This document shows positions 1-7,873 of a DNA stretch of 34,535 bases, in pieces. The notes below the pieces were generated by a model, which was not told the origin of the DNA, searched no databases, and saw only the letters and a list, made by a program, of their open reading frames with translations. Source of the stretch: an uncultured bacterium (lineage in GTDB: Bacteria > Actinomycetota > Coriobacteriia > Coriobacteriales > Coriobacteriaceae). The translations under genes were made by a program, and so were the position numbers. Location: contig CAJMPY010000026.1 of NCBI GenBank assembly GCA_905215385.1, positions 1 to 34,535 on the forward strand, given 5' to 3'. Numbering within the stretch: the first letter of the stretch is position 1; each line of letters starts with the position of its first letter.

Positions 1-161
1 CTGCGGAAACGCGGGACCCGTTCAGGCTGTTGCGTTGAGATTGAAAATCAACCATAAATCGGTGGGCGGACGTGTTGAGGTGTTTGTCGTTTTCGTACTG
101 TTGCCACATTTGGGGCGGTTCCGGCGTCCGGCACCCTCGCGTTCGCCGGCTACCGGCATAA

Positions 162-191
162 GAAAGGGAGGGCCGGTTTACCGGCCCTCCC
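162..191 (-). terminator. Intrinsic terminator of the first lipoprotein gene
   Basis: An 11-bp perfect stem (166-176 with 181-191, GGGAGGGCCGG against CCGGCCCTCCC) with a TTTA loop lies about 70 bp past the stop codon of the minus-strand lipoprotein gene. Read on the minus strand it is followed by the T-rich run CTTTCTTAT. Bases 1-161 to its left show no gene I can support. Confidence 0.8.
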
Positions 192-263
192 TGGGTACGA
201 AGTGCTGGGGCACCGCCGCTTGTTAGCGCTGCGCCCGTGTTTCCCGTTGCGCTCGCCAGTCGC

Positions 264-857
264 TTAGCGCTTGATCTCGATATCGTCGAGCTTGACGTCC
301 ATGGCCTCAGTCTTGGCCTTGGCGATGTCATCGGCAAATTCCAGGGACTTCATCATGGCTTCGACGGCGTCCTTGTGCTCCTCGACGTTGTCGATGCGCA
401 CGTAGACGCTGCCGCCCTCAACGTCGGTGAAGTACTCAGTCGTTACGCCGCCCGAGTGCGTGAAGTAAGCACTGCGCCAGGTCTTGCCGTTGTATTTAAC
501 GGGGTCGCTTTCGGTCCATCCGGAGTTGGCCTTCCACTTTGCCTCGTAGTCGAACAGCTCGTCGGCGTTCTTGTCGGGGTCGAAGACAGGAATGAAGCGG
601 TCGCTCGCGTGCTCGCTTTCGGTGAACTTAAACTGGGCCCTGTCGGCCGTGTCGCCGGCAACGTCGGTAATCTCGACGCCCTCGGGGACCTCGACCTTAA
701 ACCAAATGAAGTCGGTCCTCATATCCACGGCTGACTTTTCTGCTCCGCCGCCACCGCTGCTGCCGGTAGCGCCACCGCTTCCGCCACAGCCCACCAGGGC
801 AACCGCGGCAAAGAGGCTGATGCAGAGGGTGAGAATCGCTAAGGCCTTCTTTTTCAT
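264..857 (-). CDS. Secreted lipoprotein of unknown function, paralogue A
   Basis: A 197-residue exported lipoprotein. A Lys-rich start (MKKK), a hydrophobic stretch and the lipobox LVGC near residues 21-24 predict signal peptidase II cleavage and lipidation of the Cys. A Gly/Ser linker follows, then a globular domain of about 150 residues containing IWFKVEVPEGVEI and DRFIPVF. The start at 857 is supported by GAGGAGG about 9 bases upstream. The neighbouring gene at 1084-1689 is a paralogue with the same layout (IWFKVEMPEGV, DRFIPVW, and endings DDIEIKR versus SSIEIKH), so this is an old tandem duplication. I do not recognise the family and no catalytic motif is visible; a small extracytoplasmic binding or envelope role is only a guess. 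Each gene has its own terminator and upstream motif, so they are probably separate transcripts. Confidence 0.88.
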   Translation of the reverse strand: MKKKALAILTLCISLFAAVALVGCGGSGGATGSSGGGGAEKSAVDMRTDFIWFKVEVPEGVEITDVAGDTADRAQFKFTESEHASDRFIPVFDPDKNADELFDYEAKWKANSGWTESDPVKYNGKTWRSAYFTHSGGVTTEYFTDVEGGSVYVRIDNVEEHKDAVEAMMKSLEFADDIAKAKTEAMDVKLDDIEIKR

Positions 858-929
858 GGTCGTGTCCTCCTCGATCTGTAACCGCCCATGGATTACCTGC
901 CTTTACTGTACGCGCGGGCGGCTCGCTAG

Positions 930-948
930 GGTGGGCCATGTGTCCCAT
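930..948 (-). promoter_or_regulatory. 19-bp motif upstream of lipoprotein A (copy 1)
   Basis: On the minus strand the sequence is ATGGGACACATGGCCCACC, ending 73 bp before the start codon of the 264-857 gene. An identical 19-mer occurs upstream of the paralogue (1887-1905). Its centre is an imperfect palindrome, TGGG at one end and CCCA at the other, with 12 of 16 positions symmetric, as expected for a dimeric regulator site. It could instead be conserved leader or relic of the duplication. Confidence 0.45.
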
Positions 949-994
949 TCTGAGGGCCGGATTTGCGCCGTTAAGTGGCAATATGCGCGGGCGC

Positions 995-1030
995 AAAAGA
1001 GGGGAGGGCCGGCCGATCCGATCCTCCCCT
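995..1030 (-). terminator. Intrinsic terminator of lipoprotein B
   Basis: Bases 1000-1008 (AGGGGAGGG) pair with 1022-1030 (TCCTCCCCT), with additional CGGC/GATCCG pairing inside. On the minus strand a short T run (CTTTTGCG) follows. It lies about 55 bp past the stop of the 1084-1689 gene, between the two paralogues, and separates their transcripts. Confidence 0.7.
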
Positions 1031-1083
1031 GGCTGGGCGTCCGATCATTTAATGACTGCGCATGCGATGCTGCGTGCGAGCCC

Positions 1084-1689
1084 CTAATGCTTGATCTCGA
1101 TGCTCGAAATCTCGACTTCGCGTGCCTCGGAAACTGCCTCTGCCATGTCATCGGGGAACTCGATGGAGTTGAGGAGCGCCTCGGCTTCTTTCTTGTGCTG
1201 GTCGAAGTTCGAGATGAGGACGTAGACGCTTCCTGGTTCAACGTCGGTAAAAAGGATGGTTGAGATGCCGCTGTTGTCTTCGTACGTTCCGACGAGCCAC
1301 GTCCTGCCGTTATATTCGACGGACCCGCCATCCTCCCACTGGAACGTTCCAGTGTGCCTTTCGGCCTGCTCTGCAAAGGACTCTTCGGCCGTCATCTTCT
1401 CTTGCCAAACGGGGATGAAACGGTCGACTGTGGTGTTCTCGTTCTCGGGGAAGGTGAGCTGGACCCTGTCGGCATTCTTGCCGGCGGAGTCGCTTACGCC
1501 GACGCCCTCGGGCATCTCGACCTTAAACCAGATAAAGTCGGTCTTCTTGGCGACGGGGGCCTTTTCCTTGCTCTCGCTCTTGGCGGTGCTGCCGCTTCCG
1601 CCCGATGCGCTCCCGCCGCAGCCGACAAGGGCAAATGCGGCAAAGAGGGCGATGCAAAGGGAAAGAATCGATAGGGTCTTTTTCTTCAT
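1084..1689 (-). CDS. Secreted lipoprotein of unknown function, paralogue B
   Basis: A 201-residue lipoprotein. I place the start at 1689 (MKKKTLSIL), which has GGAGG about 8 bases upstream, rather than 11 codons further up at 1722, where no ribosome site is visible and the extra residues would disturb the signal peptide. The lipobox LVGC is followed by a Gly/Ser linker and then a Lys/Glu-rich segment. The globular part is similar throughout to the product of 264-857, with the shared blocks IWFKVEMPEGV, DRVQLTF, DRFIPVW and the C-terminal IEIKH. No enzymatic motif is visible. Two linked paralogues with identical upstream motifs suggest related roles under common control, but the function is unknown. 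Confidence 0.88.
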   Translation of the reverse strand: MKKKTLSILSLCIALFAAFALVGCGGSASGGSGSTAKSESKEKAPVAKKTDFIWFKVEMPEGVGVSDSAGKNADRVQLTFPENENTTVDRFIPVWQEKMTAEESFAEQAERHTGTFQWEDGGSVEYNGRTWLVGTYEDNSGISTILFTDVEPGSVYVLISNFDQHKKEAEALLNSIEFPDDMAEAVSEAREVEISSIEIKH

Positions 1690-1886
1690 GGTGGCGTCCT
1701 CCTTGTCTGCCGATGACATCACGGCGCCGCATGCTGTTGGGGTACTGATTGCGCTGGCGGCGGATGTCTCTGTGTGCTGTGCGGCTTATGCCTCCGTTCA
1801 TTGCTTGTGGCCGTTGCCCGGCCGTGCCCCAACGGGTTCCTTACTTATAGATATGCCCCAGCTTGTGCTGCCCGGGAGTCTCGAAA

Positions 1887-1905
1887 GGTGGGCCATGTGT
1901 CCCAT
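1887..1905 (-). promoter_or_regulatory. 19-bp motif upstream of lipoprotein B (copy 2)
   Basis: Identical to the motif at 930-948 over 19 bases, in the same orientation relative to its gene, but about 198 bp from the start codon instead of 73. The flanking bases differ between copies, so the identity is confined to the motif. This favours a selected site over residual homology, although the different spacing makes a fixed promoter role less likely. Confidence 0.45.
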
Positions 1906-2015
1906 GTTTGTGTCGCTGCCGCCTATCGTGTGCCATAGAAATCCGCGATGGCCAGGTGCGCTGACGCCCATGTGCTTATGGGCTAGACTTAGCACCATTA
2001 CGTGATCGATGCGGT

Positions 2016-2039
2016 CGGTCGGCGGTTGCCACCCGACCG
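2016..2039 (+). promoter_or_regulatory. Leader hairpin before the fchA-like gene
   Basis: CGGTCGG (2016-2022) pairs with CCGACCG (2033-2039), and inner GG and CC can extend the stem. It ends 27 bp before the start codon and has no T run, so it is not a terminator. It may affect translation or mRNA stability. Confidence 0.35.
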
Positions 2040-2066
2040 ATGTATATGACTTGAAGGTGCATGTGC

Positions 2067-2699
2067 ATGAGCCAAGAGATGATGGACAAGACCTGCCGCG
2101 GGTTTGCCGAGGCGCTGGCCGCGCGCGAGCCGGTTCCCGGCGGTGGCAGCGCGAGCGCCTTTGTGGGCGCGCTGGGCGCCTCGCTGTGCGGAATGGTTGC
2201 CCGCTACGGTGCGACCAATCCCGCGCTTGCTGATCGTGCGGATGACCTGACGCGTGCGTTTGCCCATGCTGATGAGCTGGCCCAGGAGCTTGTCGAGTTG
2301 GTTGCCGAGGACGTTCGTGCCTATGGGCAGGTGTCCGCGGCGTACGGTATTCCGCGTGACGATCCGGCTCGAGCGACCGCGATTCAGGATGCGCTGCATG
2401 TGGCCGCTATGCCGCCGTATCGCATTATGGATGCCTGCGGGCGTGCGCTGGCGCTGCTCGAGGACATGGCCGACAAGGGTTCGCGTCAGCTGCTGTCCGA
2501 TGTGGCGTGCGGCGCCGTGTTCTGCCGTTCCGCTATGCAGGGCGCGAGCTTGACGCTCTTTGCCAACACCACGTCTATGAAGGACCGGGCGCGCGCCGAG
2601 GAGCTCGAGACCGCGTGCGATGAGCTGCTGGACACGTGGTTGCCGCGCGCCGATGCGCTGGCGCGCCGCGCCGCCGATGCTGCAAGGAAGAGAGGATAG
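2067..2699 (+). CDS. fchA: Methenyl-THF cyclohydrolase, cyclodeaminase family
   Basis: A 210-residue stand-alone protein of the formiminotransferase-cyclodeaminase C-terminal family (FTCD_C/FchA). The diagnostic N-terminal block EPVPGGGSASAFVGALGASL is present, followed by the helical body typical of the family. FchA proteins interconvert 5,10-methenyl-THF and 10-formyl-THF, or deaminate formimino-THF. I prefer the ATG at 2067 because GAAGGTG lies about 7 bases upstream; an in-frame ATG at 2061 is too close to it. The stop is only 2 bp from the folD start, so the genes are almost certainly cotranscribed and translationally coupled. The partner FolD seems to lack its own cyclohydrolase residues, which favours the cyclohydrolase role. 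Formimino-THF cyclodeaminase in histidine or purine breakdown remains possible, but no partner formiminotransferase is seen here. Confidence 0.85.
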   Translation: MSQEMMDKTCRGFAEALAAREPVPGGGSASAFVGALGASLCGMVARYGATNPALADRADDLTRAFAHADELAQELVELVAEDVRAYGQVSAAYGIPRDDPARATAIQDALHVAAMPPYRIMDACGRALALLEDMADKGSRQLLSDVACGAVFCRSAMQGASLTLFANTTSMKDRARAEELETACDELLDTWLPRADALARRAADAARKRG

Positions 2700-2701
2700 C
2701 C

Positions 2702-3556
2702 ATGGCTGAACTGCTGAAGGGCGCTCCCGTCGCCCGCGCGTTGACTGAGGAACTTGCTGCTCGCTGCGTGGCTTTGCGCGAGCGCGGCGTTGTTCCGACG
2801 TTGGCTATCGTGCGTGTGGGTGAACGCGAGGACGACCTATCCTACGAGCGCGGTGCGCTCAGGCGCTGCGAAAAGGTTGGCATTGAAGCTCGCCGCGTTT
2901 TGCTTCCCGCCGATGTTTCGCGGGACGAGCTGTTGGCGGCCATCGAGGACATCAATACCGATTCGTCTGTTCATGGCTGCCTGATGTTCCGCCCGCTGCC
3001 CGCCGGCCTTGACGAGAACGCAGCCGCCGCGGCGCTCGATCCCGCCAAGGACGTTGACTCCATGACGCCGGCTTCGCTGCTCACCACGCTTTCGGGGCGC
3101 GGCGAGGGTTTTGCTCCTTGCACGGCTGAGGCCGTGTTGGTGCTACTGGATCATTACGGCGTTGAGCTGGATGGAGCTAAGGTTGCTGTGGTCGGGCGCT
3201 CGCTGGTGATCGGGCGTCCTGTTGCCGCCATGCTTACGGCGCGCAATGCGACCGTGACGACGTGCCATACGCATACGCGCGACCTTGCTGCCGAGTGCCG
3301 TGCTGCCGACATTGTGGTTGCCGCCGTTGGACGCGCGCGTACGATTGGCGTGGATGCGGTTCGCGAGGGCCAGACGATCATCGATGTTGGCATTAATTGG
3401 GACGAGGCCGCTGGCAAGCTGGTGGGTGACGTCGATTCTGATGCTGCGGAGCCGGTCGTTAACGCCATCACGCCCGTGCCGGGCGGCGTGGGCGCTGTGA
3501 CGACGGCGATCCTCGCTAAACACGTGATCGAAGCGGCCGAGCGCGCATCGAAATAG
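2702..3556 (+). CDS. folD: Methylene-THF dehydrogenase FolD, probably monofunctional
   Basis: A 284-residue FolD-family protein. The Rossmann-domain signatures are clear: VVGRSLVIGRPVAAML, HTHTRDL, IIDVGIN and ITPVPGGVGAVTTAIL. FolD normally has both NADP-dependent methylene-THF dehydrogenase and methenyl-THF cyclohydrolase activity. The cyclohydrolase needs the Lys of the YxxxK motif (Lys54 in E. coli, Lys56 in human). Here the motif reads YERGA, placing Ala at residue 52, and the partner Gln of the VQLPLP segment is Phe96 in MFRPLP. The Asp-containing KDVD block at 116-119 is kept. I infer a dehydrogenase-only enzyme whose missing step is done by the adjacent FchA. The start at 2702 follows an AGAGAGG-like site, whereas an upstream in-frame start would overlap fchA by more than 60 bases. 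Confidence 0.93.
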   Translation: MAELLKGAPVARALTEELAARCVALRERGVVPTLAIVRVGEREDDLSYERGALRRCEKVGIEARRVLLPADVSRDELLAAIEDINTDSSVHGCLMFRPLPAGLDENAAAAALDPAKDVDSMTPASLLTTLSGRGEGFAPCTAEAVLVLLDHYGVELDGAKVAVVGRSLVIGRPVAAMLTARNATVTTCHTHTRDLAAECRAADIVVAAVGRARTIGVDAVREGQTIIDVGINWDEAAGKLVGDVDSDAAEPVVNAITPVPGGVGAVTTAILAKHVIEAAERASK

Positions 3557-3589
3557 GCGTTTTGGGCTGTTTGAGGGGTTAGCTCTATA

Positions 3590-3828
3590 CCCCGTGGACA
3601 GAAAATGCCAAATATGAGTACTGTTGCCAAGATAGTCACATATATTTTAGGCCAAATAGGCTCTCTAACGATATTTATTATCGATAGAGAGCCTATTTTA
3701 TTGGACCTATGAGGAATTACATCATCTAATTTTTGAACAAATGTAGACTTTCGACACCCATACGTAGCAAAATTGCTGTTACTAAATTGGTGACAGTACT
3801 CATATTTGGCATTTTTTGACCACAGGGG
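3590..3828. repeat. MITE-like element with terminal inverted repeats, copy A
   Basis: A 239-bp AT-rich element with no gene, standing out from the GC-rich surroundings. Its ends are imperfect inverted repeats of about 35 bp (3590-3623 and 3793-3828), both containing the core AAATATGAGTACTGT or its complement. Inside, 3655-3697 form a long hairpin (AATAGGCTCTCTA against TAGAGAGCCTATT). The right end carries GCTGTTACTAAATTGGTGAC directly before the terminal repeat. A second copy with nearly perfect ends lies at 34185-34412. There is no obvious target-site duplication that I can define by eye. Confidence 0.75.
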
Positions 3829-3910
3829 TTGCCAGCGCCGTGGTTTCGCCCTTTCTGCGCCGAAGCGATACACTGTTATCGTTTGATTTCTTCGCTCAAG
3901 GAGGATGCGC

Positions 3911-5434
3911 ATGCCGTGCACAACGATTTTGGTTGGTAAGAACGCGAGCTACGACGGGTCGACGTTGGTCGCCCGCAACGAGGATTCGTCCAACGGGGTG
4001 TTTGAGCCCAAGCGTATGCGTGTGGTGCATCCCGACGAGCAGCCGCGCGTCTATACGAGCGTCCTGAGTCACCTGACCGTTGAACTGCCCGATAACCCCA
4101 TGCGCTACACGAGCGTCCCCGATGTTGTCCCGGGCCACGGCATCTGGGCCGAGGCCGGTTTCAACGAGCTCAATGTGGGCATGTCCGCAACCGAGACGCT
4201 CACCACCAACGAGCGCGTTCGCGGCGCCGACCCGCTCGTCGACTACGTGCCCGCCAAGGGCAACGAGGACGAGGACGGCTATGTTCCGGCGCAGCCCGGC
4301 GGTCTGGGCGAGGAGGACATGGTGACCCTGGTGCTGCCATATGCCAAATCCGCCCGCGACGGCGTACGCATTCTGGGTGACCTGCTCGAGCGTTATGGCA
4401 CCTACGAGAACAACGGCATCGCCTTTAGCGACGTGGACGAGATCTGGTGGCTCGAGACCATCGGCGGTCACCACTGGATCGCCAAGCGCGTGCCTGACGA
4501 CGCCTATGTGACCATGCCCAACCAGCTGGGTATCGACAGCTTTGACCTGGATGACGCCGAGGGCGCCCAGGCCGATCACATGTGCTCCGCCGACCTGCGC
4601 GCTTGGATGGCCGAGTGGCATCTGGACCTGACGCTGGGCGTCGAGGGCGACGGTCCGGCCGCGGTCTTCAACCCGCGCGAGGCCTTTGGCTCGCACAGCG
4701 ACAGCGACCACGTCTACAACACGCCGCGCGCCTGGTATATGCAGCGCTGCCTTAACCCCAGCGATGTGTGGGACGGTCCCGAGGCCGACTACACGCCCGA
4801 GAGCGACGATATTCCCTGGAGCCGCGTGCCCGAGCGCAAGGTGACCATCGAGGACATCAAGTACGTACTCTCGAGCCACTACCAGGGCACGGAGTACGAC
4901 TGCTACGGCAGCAAGGGCACGCCCGCCACGCGTGGCGCCTATCGCCCCATCGGCATCAACCGCAACAGCCAGCTCGCTGTGCTGCAGCTGCGCCCCTATG
5001 CGCATCCGGCCTACCGCGCCGTGCAGTGGATGGCCTTTGGCTCCAACTCGTTTAACGCGCTGGTTCCGCTGTACGCCAACGTCGAGACCATGCCCGAGTA
5101 CTTTGCCGACACGCAGGCTCGCGTGACGTCCGAAAACTTCTACTGGGCCAACCGCCTGATCGGCGCGCTGGCCGACGTCCGCTTCCATGAGTGCGGCCGC
5201 GCAGTCGAGGATTATCAGGAGAAGGTCGGCGGCATGGGCCACAAGCAGATTCATGACGTCGACGCTGTCGTAGCCGTTCTGCCCGAGGCCGAGGTGCCTG
5301 CCGAGCTTGCACGCGCCAACGAGGAGTTTGCCGAGCTCGTGCGCGTGGAGACCGATGCCCTGTTGGGCAAGGTGCTCTACACCACGAGCTGCGCCATGAA
5401 GAACTCTTTCGCGATGAACGACAACGTGAGATAG
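3911..5434 (+). CDS. Family C69 dipeptidase (PepD-like)
   Basis: A 507-residue protein of peptidase family C69, the Ntn-hydrolase dipeptidases such as Lactobacillus PepD. The N-terminus reads MPCTTILVGKNASYDG followed by LVARNED, matching the CTTILVGK block in which the Cys (residue 3) becomes the N-terminal nucleophile after processing. There is no signal peptide, so it should act in the cytoplasm on dipeptides. AAGGAGG ends immediately before the ATG at 3905 and sits about 6 bases from the ATG at 3911, so I choose 3911. The gene stands alone: a MITE-like element lies about 80 bp upstream and the next gene starts 100 bp downstream, probably with its own promoter. Length and motifs look intact. 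Confidence 0.92.
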   Translation: MPCTTILVGKNASYDGSTLVARNEDSSNGVFEPKRMRVVHPDEQPRVYTSVLSHLTVELPDNPMRYTSVPDVVPGHGIWAEAGFNELNVGMSATETLTTNERVRGADPLVDYVPAKGNEDEDGYVPAQPGGLGEEDMVTLVLPYAKSARDGVRILGDLLERYGTYENNGIAFSDVDEIWWLETIGGHHWIAKRVPDDAYVTMPNQLGIDSFDLDDAEGAQADHMCSADLRAWMAEWHLDLTLGVEGDGPAAVFNPREAFGSHSDSDHVYNTPRAWYMQRCLNPSDVWDGPEADYTPESDDIPWSRVPERKVTIEDIKYVLSSHYQGTEYDCYGSKGTPATRGAYRPIGINRNSQLAVLQLRPYAHPAYRAVQWMAFGSNSFNALVPLYANVETMPEYFADTQARVTSENFYWANRLIGALADVRFHECGRAVEDYQEKVGGMGHKQIHDVDAVVAVLPEAEVPAELARANEEFAELVRVETDALLGKVLYTTSCAMKNSFAMNDNVR

Positions 5435-5468
5435 GGATTTCCCGTCGATCGAATAGCGCTTAAACGCT

Positions 5469-5498
5469 TTGTCGCTTTCACTCAATCTTGGGTACAAG
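5469..5498 (+). promoter_or_regulatory. Possible promoter of the phasin-like/UbiB pair
   Basis: TTGTCG (5469-5474) and TACAAG (5493-5498) are separated by 18 bp and lie 36 bp before the start codon at 5534. The match to the sigma-70 type consensus is partial; the position is the main argument. Confidence 0.3.
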
Positions 5499-5533
5499 AA
5501 CGCCAATGCAGTTGTTTGTGATTGGAGACAACC

Positions 5534-5950
5534 ATGGTTATGAAACTCGATCAGCTTGTTAACGGCGCCATCAACGTTGGCTTTGGCGCCGCCGCCGTTG
5601 CCGTCGAGGGCAGCAAGAAGGTTCTCGACGACCTTAACACCAAGGGCGAGCAGGTGCGCAAGGACGCAGGCGCCCCCGGTATCGCCCGCAGTGTGTCCGA
5701 CATGTTCGAACAGGCCGGCGGTACCATCTCCGATCTGACCGAGCGCTTGGGCATGCAGGGCGAGACCGCGGCCCAGCGCGTGCTCGACGAGCTCATTCTG
5801 GCTCGCGTCCGCGTCATGACCGCCCCCGAGCGCACGGCCTTCCTGGCCCATGTGCGCGACATCGTCGATTCGGTCGAGGACAACGTGACCTCGGTGCCCG
5901 TCGAGTCCGTTGAGCCCGACGATGCGAAGGATACCGAAGAGGCCGAGTAG
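5534..5950 (+). CDS. Phasin-like small helical protein
   Basis: A 138-residue, mostly helical protein. Residues 1-35 carry the amphipathic, Ala/Gly/Val-rich stretch LVNGAINVGFGAAAVAVEG. A charged helix with KVLDDLNTKGEQVRKDAG follows, and the tail is very acidic (DDAKDTEEAE). This resembles phasin-family or PhaF/PhaI-type regulators; the similarity is in pattern and I would not claim granule binding. The start at 5534 has GGAG 6 bases upstream; a TTG four codons earlier would include that site. The stop is 8 bp before the UbiB-like kinase, indicating one operon. Proteins of this kind are often paired with ABC1/UbiB kinases, which suggests a joint membrane or lipid role. Confidence 0.75.
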   Translation: MVMKLDQLVNGAINVGFGAAAVAVEGSKKVLDDLNTKGEQVRKDAGAPGIARSVSDMFEQAGGTISDLTERLGMQGETAAQRVLDELILARVRVMTAPERTAFLAHVRDIVDSVEDNVTSVPVESVEPDDAKDTEEAE

Positions 5951-5958
5951 CAGCGCAG

Positions 5959-7722
5959 ATGGCAGATTCCACCACCGATTACAACAATCTAGATCCCTTG
6001 GGTGACGAGGCGGCGGTTGTCGATGAGGTCGATGCCGTCGTCTCGGGCGCTCGCAAGAAGCCGCGCGCTGTCGATATGGTCCCCGAGGAGCCCGACGCGA
6101 TGGCGCCGGACGAGGAATACCAGCTCACGCCGGCGGGTCGCCGCGAGCGCATCGGACAGATTGTTCGCCTGGTCAAAAAGTACCGCGTGTGGGATAACCT
6201 CACGCCGGTTCGTTTGCGCCGCCTGCTCGAGGAACTCGGCCCCATGTTCGTCAAGATGGGGCAGATTCTGGCCAACCGGTCCGAGATTCTGCCGCAACGC
6301 TTTTGCGACGAGCTGCGTCGTCTGCGCTCCGACGTGGAGCCGGTGCCGTACGAGGTCGTACTCAGCTGTCTGGAAGAAGAATACGGCCTGCGCCTGGGGG
6401 AGATGTTCGATGCGATCGACCCCAATCCGCTTGGTAGCGCATCGCTTGCGCAGGTGCACCGCGCACGTCTGGTGACGGGCGAGGACGTGGCCGTCAAGGT
6501 GCAGCGCCCCGGCGCGCAGCAGGTGATGGCTCAGGACATCGATATCATTCGCTCTGTGGTGCGTATCGTTTCCAAGTTCGTCAACACCGATCAATTCGTT
6601 GACCTGCACGGCGTAGTCGAGGAGTTGTGGACCTCGTTTCGCGAGGAGACCAACTTTTTGGCCGAGGCCAAAAACCTCAACGACTTCTACGAGTTCCATA
6701 AGAGCGTTCATGGCGTGACGTGCCCTAAATCCTATCTGGACCTGTGTACCGAGCACGTGGTGGTTATGGACTACGTCGACGGCATTTCGATCGCCGATCC
6801 TGAACGCTTGGTGGCCGAGGGCTATGACTTGGAAAAGATCGGTGCCGCAATCGTCGAGGACTACTCGACGCAGGTGCTCGATGACGGCTTTTTCCATGCC
6901 GACCCGCATGCGGGAAACATCATCCTCAAAGACGGCATTGTCTACTTTATTGATCTGGGCATGGTCGGGCGCATGTCGAGCCACGACCGCGGCATCGTCA
7001 AGGATATGATTTTCGCTGTGGCCGAGGGCGACGTGCCCAAGCTCAAGGACTCGCTCATGCGCTTTGCCGTGACGCGCGGCGATTCTGCCGAGCTCGACCA
7101 TTCGACCTTTTTGTCCGACTTGGACTTTATCGTCGCCGACTTTGCGGGTCTTGACCTTAAGGATCTTGATATCGGCGAGTTTTTGACCTCGCTGCTAAAT
7201 TTGGCGCGCAAAAACGACGTTGAGCTGCCGAGCGTGGTGACGATGTTCGCCCGTGGCATGGTGACACTCGAGGGTCTGCTGACCGAGTATATGCCCAACG
7301 TCAACATGATCCAGATCATCCAGACGCACATCAAAAACGAGAAGAGCACCTATACGCGTGTCCGCGAAATGGGGCGCGATCTTGCCGCGAGCAGCTATCG
7401 CGCGGCAAAAGGCTCGCTCGAGGCGGCCGAGTATCTGGGCTTGGCTTCGCGCATGCTCACGCGCGGCCAGCTTAAAGTGAACACGCAGATTATGAGCAGC
7501 GATAAGGCGCTGCGGCAGCTGGGTGGAATTATCGACCGCATGTCGATGGCAATTGTGATTGCCGGCCTGTTTATCGGTTCGTCGGTGGTGTACTACGCGC
7601 GCATCGAGCCGGTTGTGTTTGGTATCCCGGTCATTGGCTTTATGGGCTACGTGAGTGCGCTGGTGCTGGCGCTGATGCTGGGCCGCGAGATCTGGCGCAA
7701 CAGTCACGGCGGCAAGCGTTGA
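5959..7722 (+). CDS. ABC1/AarF/UbiB-family atypical kinase
   Basis: A 587-residue protein of the ABC1/ADCK/UbiB protein-kinase-like family. Visible hallmarks are KMGQ (residues 99-102, the family-specific KxGQ), GSASLAQVH in place of a Gly-rich loop (159-167), VAVKVQRPG with the ATP-binding Lys (177-185), HADPHAGN (313-320) and IDLG (331-334, the DFG-equivalent Asp). Two hydrophobic helices near residues 530-580 should anchor it in the membrane. Members support ubiquinone synthesis in proteobacteria and related lipid functions elsewhere. An anaerobic coriobacterium is not expected to make ubiquinone, so the substrate here is unknown. The N-terminal 50 residues are acidic and probably disordered. 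The ribosome site is weak (CAGCGCAG), consistent with coupling to the gene 8 bp upstream. Confidence 0.92.
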   Translation: MADSTTDYNNLDPLGDEAAVVDEVDAVVSGARKKPRAVDMVPEEPDAMAPDEEYQLTPAGRRERIGQIVRLVKKYRVWDNLTPVRLRRLLEELGPMFVKMGQILANRSEILPQRFCDELRRLRSDVEPVPYEVVLSCLEEEYGLRLGEMFDAIDPNPLGSASLAQVHRARLVTGEDVAVKVQRPGAQQVMAQDIDIIRSVVRIVSKFVNTDQFVDLHGVVEELWTSFREETNFLAEAKNLNDFYEFHKSVHGVTCPKSYLDLCTEHVVVMDYVDGISIADPERLVAEGYDLEKIGAAIVEDYSTQVLDDGFFHADPHAGNIILKDGIVYFIDLGMVGRMSSHDRGIVKDMIFAVAEGDVPKLKDSLMRFAVTRGDSAELDHSTFLSDLDFIVADFAGLDLKDLDIGEFLTSLLNLARKNDVELPSVVTMFARGMVTLEGLLTEYMPNVNMIQIIQTHIKNEKSTYTRVREMGRDLAASSYRAAKGSLEAAEYLGLASRMLTRGQLKVNTQIMSSDKALRQLGGIIDRMSMAIVIAGLFIGSSVVYYARIEPVVFGIPVIGFMGYVSALVLALMLGREIWRNSHGGKR

Positions 7723-7835
7723 CGAGTTCCCGAGATCAGAGGAAGACGGATCCTTTTGCTCGGCACTCCATTCGCACCCTAATCTATTGCAAACCATAGC
7801 TTTTACCTTGGGCTTCGCCTGTGTGCAGGGCCCTT

Positions 7836-7864
7836 TTGCGTGCTACCATATTGACAGTAATAAT
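7836..7864 (+). promoter_or_regulatory. Candidate promoter of the cobalamin-riboswitch transcript
   Basis: TTGCGT (7836-7841) and AATAAT (7859-7864) are 17 bp apart and would place transcription start near 7871, just before the first strand of the riboswitch P1 stem at 7874. A second candidate -35, TTGACA at 7851-7856, has only a poor -10 partner (TAGATG, 7873-7878), which would cut into P1. Confidence 0.4.
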
Positions 7865-7873
7865 CGATGGCCT

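Larger units (their letters stand above)
1690..2066. other. Divergent intergenic region
   Basis: This 377-bp gap lies between the minus-strand lipoprotein B and the plus-strand folate genes and presumably holds both promoters. It contains the second copy of the 19-bp motif (1887-1905), a TATAAG-like box on the minus strand at 1844-1849, and a GC-rich hairpin just before the fchA-like gene. Short open frames here have no ribosome site and I do not call them genes. Confidence 0.5.

Noticed and set aside
3896..5851. A 651-codon open frame on the minus strand
   Set aside because: It runs antisense to the well-supported C69 peptidase and phasin-like genes, has no ribosome site, and its His/Val/Gly-rich product is typical of antisense reading in GC-rich genes.
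7801..7835. An intrinsic terminator for the UbiB gene at GGGCTTCGCCTG...GGGCCCTTTT
   Set aside because: The pairing is short and interrupted; the four T are suggestive, but the stem is too weak to call.
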